From a virus: DNA of 26,166 nt. How positions within the stretch are numbered: position 1 is the first letter of the stretch; every line of letters starts with the position of its first letter. The notes under the pieces are model-generated. The model was not told where the DNA came from and did no database searches. It saw only the letters and a list, made by a program, of their open reading frames with translations. The translations under genes were made by a program, and so were the position numbers. Below are positions 21,672 to 26,166 of the stretch, one piece after another. The stretch covers positions 1 through 26,166 of the IMG/VR virus record IMGVR_UViG_3300035660_000071. The stretch is one strand, 5' to 3'.

Positions 21672-23027
21672 TCAATATCCCCAAACTGCTTCAGGTCGTG
21701 ATCCGACTTCACTAGGCAGCCAGGGTTTCATTCCACAGAGCAAAGCGTCGACGCAGTGATCGTTGACTTTCGCTGGCTTTCCCGACTTGTCATAGTGGTA
21801 TGCCTTCATCTGTTGAACAAGCGTGAAGAAGGTCTCATCTACTGCAGGGTCGGGGATCCTGAGCAGCCCGTTCTCAAGGCGCCAGCGTACATTGCTGATC
21901 AGGGTGTCCTTGTCTTTGCTGAAGACGACAGGTGTAACCTTGAGGCCCATCTGCTCAAGATCCGCGTTATCCGCTGCTGCTTCACTGTCCGGATAGATAG
22001 GGAAGAGGCCGAAGTCGTCTCGGATCTCACGCTTGATCTCCGTGTAACTTATCCTCTGCCAAGTTCGGCAGTCGCGAACAAAGACAGTGTCGCCTTGCTT
22101 CTCAAAGAAGAGCAGGACTGCAGCGCCAACGAAGCCCCAGTCAAGCGCCGTCCACTTCTCAGTGAGCGGGTGCGCTGCCATGTCAGGATAGAGCTGAGGG
22201 TCGTTCGGATCAACGACAGCGTGCGGTACGTCCGGTTCGATTCCGTCTATGAACTCGCTGTCCCAAACCCGGCCTTTCCTCTCACCGATCTCGCCACCAT
22301 ATTCGACGCGCAATGTTTCGGAGTCAAGGACGAGTGCGGCGCGGGCTGTTTCCTCCGGGTTGATCCAACTACATTCTTCGGGTGGCCAGCCGTAACGGAC
22401 GAATCCCTTAGCCTTCGGGTTCTGCCAGACCTCAACGAACCACTCAAGACAAGGCCCAGGCGAGGCGGTACTCATGATGATGTGTTTCGGCCGTCGGCTC
22501 GTGCGCGTCGTCGGCCAAAGGGCATCTATCAGTTCGGGCTTGAAGAGAACTGCTTCGTCAGCGCACGCGATATCCACATGGCCTCCTCGAGATCTGCGCT
22601 CGCTTGCCGGCAGGATTTCCAGACTGCCACCTTGCTTGAACTCCGTCCAATACATTGTGGGTTTGCCGACAAGCCAGTCCTGGGGAAAGATGTCTGGATT
22701 CAGCACTATCGGCTTGTAGTAGGAATAGAGGTAGCGGGCCTGCCTGTACGAGCCTGATTGGACGAAGATCTTCCAGGTTGGATCGACTCGCTGGAGATAG
22801 GCGAATGCGGCTGCTCCCAGCTTGGTTTTGCCGCCCCCTCGAGGCGCCTTGATGATGATCTCACTGTATGCGGGATCCTGGGAGGTCATGGCCTGCAACC
22901 CTGGAATCTGACCAGGGCTAGGATCCATACCCATGTAGAGCCTAGCGAAGTTGCAGGGATCCGCCTTACCCAGACTGAGCTTGAGCCTCGAGTCGAGCAA
23001 TAGCTCTGGAGAGGACGGTTTGTTCAT
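21672..23027 (-). CDS. terL: Terminase large subunit (packaging ATPase/nuclease)
   Basis: This 451 aa motor pumps DNA into the prohead and cuts it. The Walker A box is APRGGGKT at 61-68, with an RGGGK variant of the deviant loop. Walker B is VDIACADE ending at Asp157-Glu158. A coupling motif follows around IIMSTASPG (184-191). The RNase H-like nuclease starts at TALDWGFVGAAVLLFFE (Asp296), with later acidic residues at RDDFGLFPIYPDSEAA and the terminal NDHCVDALLC. The frame begins 62 bases inside the small-subunit gene. Length and all motifs are complete. Confidence 0.94.
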   Translation of the reverse strand: MNKPSSPELLLDSRLKLSLGKADPCNFARLYMGMDPSPGQIPGLQAMTSQDPAYSEIIIKAPRGGGKTKLGAAAFAYLQRVDPTWKIFVQSGSYRQARYLYSYYKPIVLNPDIFPQDWLVGKPTMYWTEFKQGGSLEILPASERRSRGGHVDIACADEAVLFKPELIDALWPTTRTSRRPKHIIMSTASPGPCLEWFVEVWQNPKAKGFVRYGWPPEECSWINPEETARAALVLDSETLRVEYGGEIGERKGRVWDSEFIDGIEPDVPHAVVDPNDPQLYPDMAAHPLTEKWTALDWGFVGAAVLLFFEKQGDTVFVRDCRTWQRISYTEIKREIRDDFGLFPIYPDSEAAADNADLEQMGLKVTPVVFSKDKDTLISNVRWRLENGLLRIPDPAVDETFFTLVQQMKAYHYDKSGKPAKVNDHCVDALLCGMKPWLPSEVGSRPEAVWGY

Positions 23028-23442
23028 CAGGAGTCAGCTTCTCAACTAGCTTGTCGAAGTTCACTGTGATCTGAGGACCCGCCACTTGCACATTCTGCGT
23101 GACGCCAGGGTGCGGTATCAGGATCTGGAGTTGGTTGCGGATGATCCCGTTGAGGGCTTGAATGTCATGGTGGCCGAGCTGTCTCGAGAAGACCATATTC
23201 GCGAGTGTATGGTTGAACTGCTTGATCTCATGCACGGTCTCCATGCTGTACTTGACGGTGAGGGGTTCAGCCGCCCGCTGCATCGCTTTGATCTGAACCG
23301 CAAGGTAGGCTTGCCGCAGCGCTTGGGTGCGGGAATTACCCTCCTCCCCCCCTACTGGGTCTTTTCGCTTCGGTTTTTTGGAGGGATCTGCCTCAAGAGA
23401 CGGGGCCTTGGCCGTTTTGGTCTTCTTAGGCTTCTTGGGCAA
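22966..23442 (-). CDS. Probable terminase small subunit, 158 aa
   Basis: This is called mainly from position, directly upstream of and overlapping the large subunit. The first 30 residues are Lys/Pro-rich and probably disordered. The middle is helical (RTQALRQAYLAVQIKAMQ, then VHEIKQFNHTLANMVFSRQL). A beta element (VQVAGPQITVNF) precedes a terminal helix (EQTVLSRAIARLEAQ). A clear helix-turn-helix is not evident, so DNA recognition is not proven. The start is TTG at 23442, inside the end of the methyltransferase gene, with GGAG about 10 bases upstream. Confidence 0.65.
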   Translation of the reverse strand: MPKKPKKTKTAKAPSLEADPSKKPKRKDPVGGEEGNSRTQALRQAYLAVQIKAMQRAAEPLTVKYSMETVHEIKQFNHTLANMVFSRQLGHHDIQALNGIIRNQLQILIPHPGVTQNVQVAGPQITVNFDKLVEKLTPDEQTVLSRAIARLEAQAQSG

Positions 23443-24709
23443 CCTGTTGCATCTCCTGGGGCAGCGGATAGTTGCTTACGATGAGGTTACGGTAGGTCCC
23501 GCGTTCGCCGCCTATGACCTGCTCAATGCAGAGGCTTGAGTCCAGGGCGCCTTTGAGTTGGTCAGCGTAGAGGCTGCGGATTTCTGGGTGGTCGCCCACA
23601 GTCATGAGCCACTTGCCCTTTGCCTTTGACAAGAGCTCTGCGAGTGCCTTATGGTCATCAAGGGTGAATTTGCCGACGCGGTACTGCTCCGTGTCAAGGT
23701 AAGGCGGATCCAGAAACATGAATGTGCTTGGGGCGTCACGGTTCTCTATCAAACGGCGAAAGTCTAGGTGATCAATTTCCACACGCAGGAGGCGCTCATG
23801 GATTGTTCGAATCTCTGTGAGGGCGTTCTGCAGTACGAGGGCGCCGCTTCTAGGCTCAGCTCGAGAGAAAGCCCATCCCTTGCCCGCTTGTCCGCCGAAG
23901 CTGCATCTGAGCACGTACCAGAACCTGAAAGCGCGTTCCACGGGATCCTGAGCGGGTGGACTGCCGCCTGTGGCTTCCCTCTGCCACTGTTCGAATAGTT
24001 CTCGGCTGTAGAGGAGATATTTCGAGTGCTCAAGGAAGACATCAGGGTCGTCGCGGATGACTTCGAAGAGGTTGACGAGCTCACCGTCTAGATCGTTGTA
24101 GACTTCGATTTGGCTTCGCGGCTTGTTGAGCAGGACGGAGGCGCCGCCGCCGAACACCTCCACATATGACATGTGTTCAGGCATCATGGAGATGAGGCGC
24201 GAGGCAAGTTTCTGTTTCCCACCCAAGTACGGGACCAGGCAGAGGCCTTGCGTCTTACCGCTTGGTTCCATGGCGCCGAGGTTAGGTATGTCCACGTCGG
24301 CGATGATCTTGTCAATCTCAGCTTCGTCGAACCCGGTCAGGGTGGCTTCAGGCAGATCCTTCAGCTCAGCGAGAATCGACGCAAGCTTCTCGTCGTCCCA
24401 GTCGCCATGTATCTTGTTCAGGGCAATGTTGAGTGCTTTCGTTTGGCGGTCTGAGAGATGCTCTCTATACACGACGGGGACTCTTGCGAAGCCTAGTTCT
24501 AGGAGATCTTCGAGACGCTGATGGCCACCGATCACGAGGTTATCTCGTCTGCGCACAATCAGAGGATCCACGATACCGAACTCACGGAGGCTCTTCTTCA
24601 GCTTTTCATGTTCCTCTTTAGACATGACGCGTGGGTTGCCCTTCCAAGGCTTCAGGGAGTGCGGGTCCACGTACTCAATCTTCAAGCGATGCGTTGGCTT
24701 TGGAGTCAT
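23426..24709 (-). CDS. ParB-like domain fused to a D12-class adenine DNA methyltransferase
   Basis: In this 427 aa protein, residues 8-100 are a ParB/Srx-type domain: NPRVMSKEEHEKLKKSLREF, GIVDPLIVR, and GGHQRLEDLLELG, a match to the GxHRR box. Residues 158-425 are a D12/Dam-like N6-adenine methyltransferase: VPYLGGKQKLASRLI (SAM-binding), YVEVFGGGASVLLNK, then the catalytic FLDPPYLDTEQY (DPPY 334-337), and GKWLMTVGDHPEI. It probably methylates viral DNA to resist host restriction or to mark packaging sites. The recognition sequence cannot be read from sequence. It ends overlapping the small terminase gene. Confidence 0.9.
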   Translation of the reverse strand: MTPKPTHRLKIEYVDPHSLKPWKGNPRVMSKEEHEKLKKSLREFGIVDPLIVRRRDNLVIGGHQRLEDLLELGFARVPVVYREHLSDRQTKALNIALNKIHGDWDDEKLASILAELKDLPEATLTGFDEAEIDKIIADVDIPNLGAMEPSGKTQGLCLVPYLGGKQKLASRLISMMPEHMSYVEVFGGGASVLLNKPRSQIEVYNDLDGELVNLFEVIRDDPDVFLEHSKYLLYSRELFEQWQREATGGSPPAQDPVERAFRFWYVLRCSFGGQAGKGWAFSRAEPRSGALVLQNALTEIRTIHERLLRVEIDHLDFRRLIENRDAPSTFMFLDPPYLDTEQYRVGKFTLDDHKALAELLSKAKGKWLMTVGDHPEIRSLYADQLKGALDSSLCIEQVIGGERGTYRNLIVSNYPLPQEMQQVAQEA

Positions 24710-24716
24710 TGTTTCT

Positions 24717-24809
24717 TCATCCGTACTGTTCGCGTTCTCGTCTACGCTTCGCCCGTTCCCGCGCTAGAAGCTCAGGAGTTCGACGCTGATGCCAAAACCG
24801 CGTCTTCAT
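24717..24809 (-). CDS. 30 aa highly basic protein
   Basis: The frame starts at an ATG (24807-24809) overlapping the stop of the anchored surface protein as ATGA, and ends 7 bases before the methyltransferase ATG. The product is MKTRFWHQRRTPELLARERA then KRRREREQYG, an Arg/Lys-rich amphipathic helix that could bind nucleic acid. No family is recognised. Its tight fit and coupling make it plausible, but such a short frame can arise by chance. Confidence 0.45.
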   Translation of the reverse strand: MKTRFWHQRRTPELLARERAKRRREREQYG

Positions 24810-25366
24810 TTCTTGATCCGCTTTGCGATTGCAAGTACTACCACGGCGACGCAGAATCCCGTAACGAAGCTCATGAACGCAAAGGCGGGCCACAGATTCG
24901 GGGGCTCACTCGCTGACTCCGTCAAGGTAGATGAGGTAGACTCCGTCTGGCTCGCCAGGGAAGACGTCGTGTTCGTTCCGGTTGTCGTGGTCTGTGTTTC
25001 AGTTTGCATGACCACCATGAAGGAGGTCTCCGCGATCTGGTGGTCCCAAGTCACCGCGACCGAATAGTTGCCGACCATCGCGTCTTGCGGAAGGTCCACA
25101 AGAATGGCGCCTCCGTTGATGGGCAACTCTCTGAAGTACAGGTTATGGAGATTCGGCTTGTCGACGTAGAGCCAGAGCGAAAGGGTGTCATTCGTGAGCC
25201 CTGTCGCAGCAACGGTGATCTGCACCTGGTCGCCTGGATGGTAGGTCGCGCGGTCAGTCGTGACCGTGACTTGCGGGCCTGCCTGCGCGAGCACAAGCAT
25301 CAGAATCAAGAAGAGCGGATGCGTGATGCTATCACACTTCCTGACGTGGTGTGATCTCGACGGCAC
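24806..25366 (-). CDS. Secreted, membrane-anchored beta-sandwich protein, 186 aa
   Basis: The annotated start is a GTG at 25366. A signal-like hydrophobic run (HPLFLILMLVLAQAG, about residues 16-30) is followed by one MG2/Ig-like beta domain (residues about 31-120: VTVTTDRATYHPGDQVQITV, then AMVGNYSVAVTW). A Thr/Ser-rich stalk (about 121-153, likely O-glycosylated) and a transmembrane helix (about 160-180) come next, then KRIKK. This is the layout of an archaeal surface protein. It overlaps the two-helix protein upstream and lies two genes from the subtilase, so it may belong to an egress or surface-remodelling set. Confidence 0.78.
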   Translation of the reverse strand: MPSRSHHVRKCDSITHPLFLILMLVLAQAGPQVTVTTDRATYHPGDQVQITVAATGLTNDTLSLWLYVDKPNLHNLYFRELPINGGAILVDLPQDAMVGNYSVAVTWDHQIAETSFMVVMQTETQTTTTGTNTTSSLASQTESTSSTLTESASEPPNLWPAFAFMSFVTGFCVAVVVLAIAKRIKK

Positions 25367-25685
25367 GTTGAATTACAAGCCCAATCGACAGGTACGCAAG
25401 GACTGCAAAGAGCCCTGCGAGAAGCATAGCAACCGCAAGGATGATCGCCATGAGACGTGGGATCGGTAGAGACGCGACTCCCGCCAAGTTTAGACTCCAC
25501 AGTTCGGACGTCAGAACAAAGTATGTCCCGCCGACAATGTTCATGATGAACGATATGAGAAACCGCTTCTCCGCTCGCTCCAAATTCTTCAGCGAAGCGA
25601 AACGGTCATGCGGAGCTGACGCAATCTGTGGAAGCAACAACTGCCGATGCTTGAGCATGTGCTCAACTAGAGCTCTTCGATTCAT
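25332..25685 (-). CDS. Two-helix membrane protein, 117 aa
   Basis: The N-terminal 37 residues are basic and helical (HMLKHRQLLLPQI, ASLKNLERAEKRF). Two hydrophobic segments lie at about 42-58 (FLISFIMNIVGGTYFVL) and 78-106 (LMAIILAVAMLLAGLFAVLAYLSIGLVI), joined by a short loop. Holins often have this size and topology, but no sequence signature confirms it. It overlaps the end of the subtilase gene by 23 bases and the start of the anchored protein, so the three are probably made together. Confidence 0.75.
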   Translation of the reverse strand: MNRRALVEHMLKHRQLLLPQIASAPHDRFASLKNLERAEKRFLISFIMNIVGGTYFVLTSELWSLNLAGVASLPIPRLMAIILAVAMLLAGLFAVLAYLSIGLVIQRAVEITPRQEV

Positions 25686-26166
25686 CTTTCAACCACCCAT
25701 ACGCTTTGTAACCGTTCAAGCGTCCGGCCCCAGTAGTCCAGCGCGGGTCAGTTCGCGACGAGAACGCCGCTTTCAATTTCTGAGCGACACGTTTCCGGAG
25801 AGGCGCACCTTCAGCCAACGCCGGCAGAAGACTCGCCTTCGCAGGATCGCAAGACTCCATGAGCGCCTGTTTGAGAACGGCGCCGGTTGCTTGCGGAAAG
25901 GCCTGCTTCAAGAGCGTGAGAACGCCTGTCACGTGAGGCGTTGCGAAGCTCGTACATTCATAGGAGACATACATCCCGCGTCTCAAGGGCAACGGTGCAG
26001 CCGCAGTTATCCGAGCGCCTGGCGCGACCAGATCAGGTTTGATTCGACCGTCCAGTGTCGGCCCACGTGCGCTGTCCCAAATGACGTAATCGTGTTCGTT
26101 CGATTTCCCGACTGTGACCGCGAGCTCCGCAGCCCCTGGAGTTCCTACGGTCTGATACCTGGGGCC
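25663..26166 (-). CDS. Subtilisin-like serine protease (S8), C-terminal part, cut by window edge
   Basis: The frame is open from the right edge to its stop at 25663, so the N-terminus, including any signal peptide, Asp and His active sites, is outside the window. What is seen is the last part of the S8 fold: TVGTPGAAELAVTVG, then GRIKPDLVAPGARITAA, then ECTSFATPHVTGVLTLLKQ, with the catalytic Ser encoded at 25948-25950. The usual Gly before Thr-Ser is Cys here. Terminal GAGRLNGYKAYGWL matches the subtilase end strand. Only this C-terminal segment is supported. It could be a virion entry protease, an egress protease for an S-layer, or a host-derived gene at the edge of the virus. Confidence 0.85.
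   Translation of the reverse strand, partial: GPRYQTVGTPGAAELAVTVGKSNEHDYVIWDSARGPTLDGRIKPDLVAPGARITAAAPLPLRRGMYVSYECTSFATPHVTGVLTLLKQAFPQATGAVLKQALMESCDPAKASLLPALAEGAPLRKRVAQKLKAAFSSRTDPRWTTGAGRLNGYKAYGWLKDESKSSS

Noticed and set aside
21756-22757. Long plus-strand open frame (333 aa) opposite the large terminase gene
   Set aside because: It is fully antisense to a gene with all terminase motifs, its product shows no domain pattern, and no promoter or Shine-Dalgarno supports it.
1-26166. CRISPR arrays, tRNA or rRNA genes
   Set aside because: No regularly spaced direct repeats and no tRNA or rRNA landmarks were seen on either strand by eye. A dedicated search could still find a diverged tRNA fragment at an attachment site.

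Overview
The window reads as most of the genome of a tailed, siphovirus-like virus (Caudoviricetes, HK97 fold). It could be a provirus or an unintegrated viral contig. An archaeal host is my inference. The evidence is the archaeal-type tyrosine integrase, an AT-rich TATA-like box just upstream of the only plus-strand operon, surface proteins with a signal peptide at one end and a C-terminal membrane anchor with basic tail at the other, Thr/Ser-rich stalks, and Shine-Dalgarno sequences such as GGAGGTGA. A bacterial host cannot be excluded.

Layout. Positions 1-2396 are plus-strand: the tail end of an unknown gene, a promoter-like box, then three genes linked by GTGA/ATGA overlaps (unknown 90 aa protein, integrase, membrane-anchored FxLYD-like surface protein). 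Everything from 2440 to the right edge is one long minus-strand array, read right to left. It starts with a subtilisin-like protease (cut by the window edge), a two-helix membrane protein and an anchored secreted protein. These are followed by a 30 aa basic protein and a ParB-D12 methyltransferase fusion. Packaging and head genes come next: small terminase, large terminase, portal, minimal MuF-like protein, a 29 aa acidic protein, prohead protease, scaffold, decoration-like protein and an encapsulin-type major capsid protein. Then comes a modification cassette (87 aa protein without a normal start codon, two glycosyltransferases, a class I methyltransferase) and two tiny genes. The connector, gp10-like neck protein, tail terminator, tail tube, overlapping tail chaperone frames, tape measure, tail hub with lectin-like and Ig-like domains, and tail-tip/adhesion proteins including a LamG protein complete the array.

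How it works together. The minus-strand array would package DNA, build the prohead around scaffold and protease, and attach the neck and tail. The two glycosyltransferases and the methyltransferase sit between the capsid and connector genes, so they may decorate virion proteins or another viral target. The plus-strand operon couples integration to a cell-surface protein that may be made in the lysogen. The subtilase plus membrane protein block at the right could serve egress or entry through a proteinaceous S-layer.

Coding density is very high, with no gene-free stretch over 300 bases. Five genes not obvious from simple ORF calling were read directly from the sequence: 29 aa (19585-19674), 30 aa (24717-24809), 54 aa (13593-13757), 45 aa (13459-13596) and an 87 aa frame with an apparent ATC start (15974-16237). 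The second half of the tail chaperone (10201-10356) and a probable frameshift in the LamG adhesin (near 3456) were found the same way.
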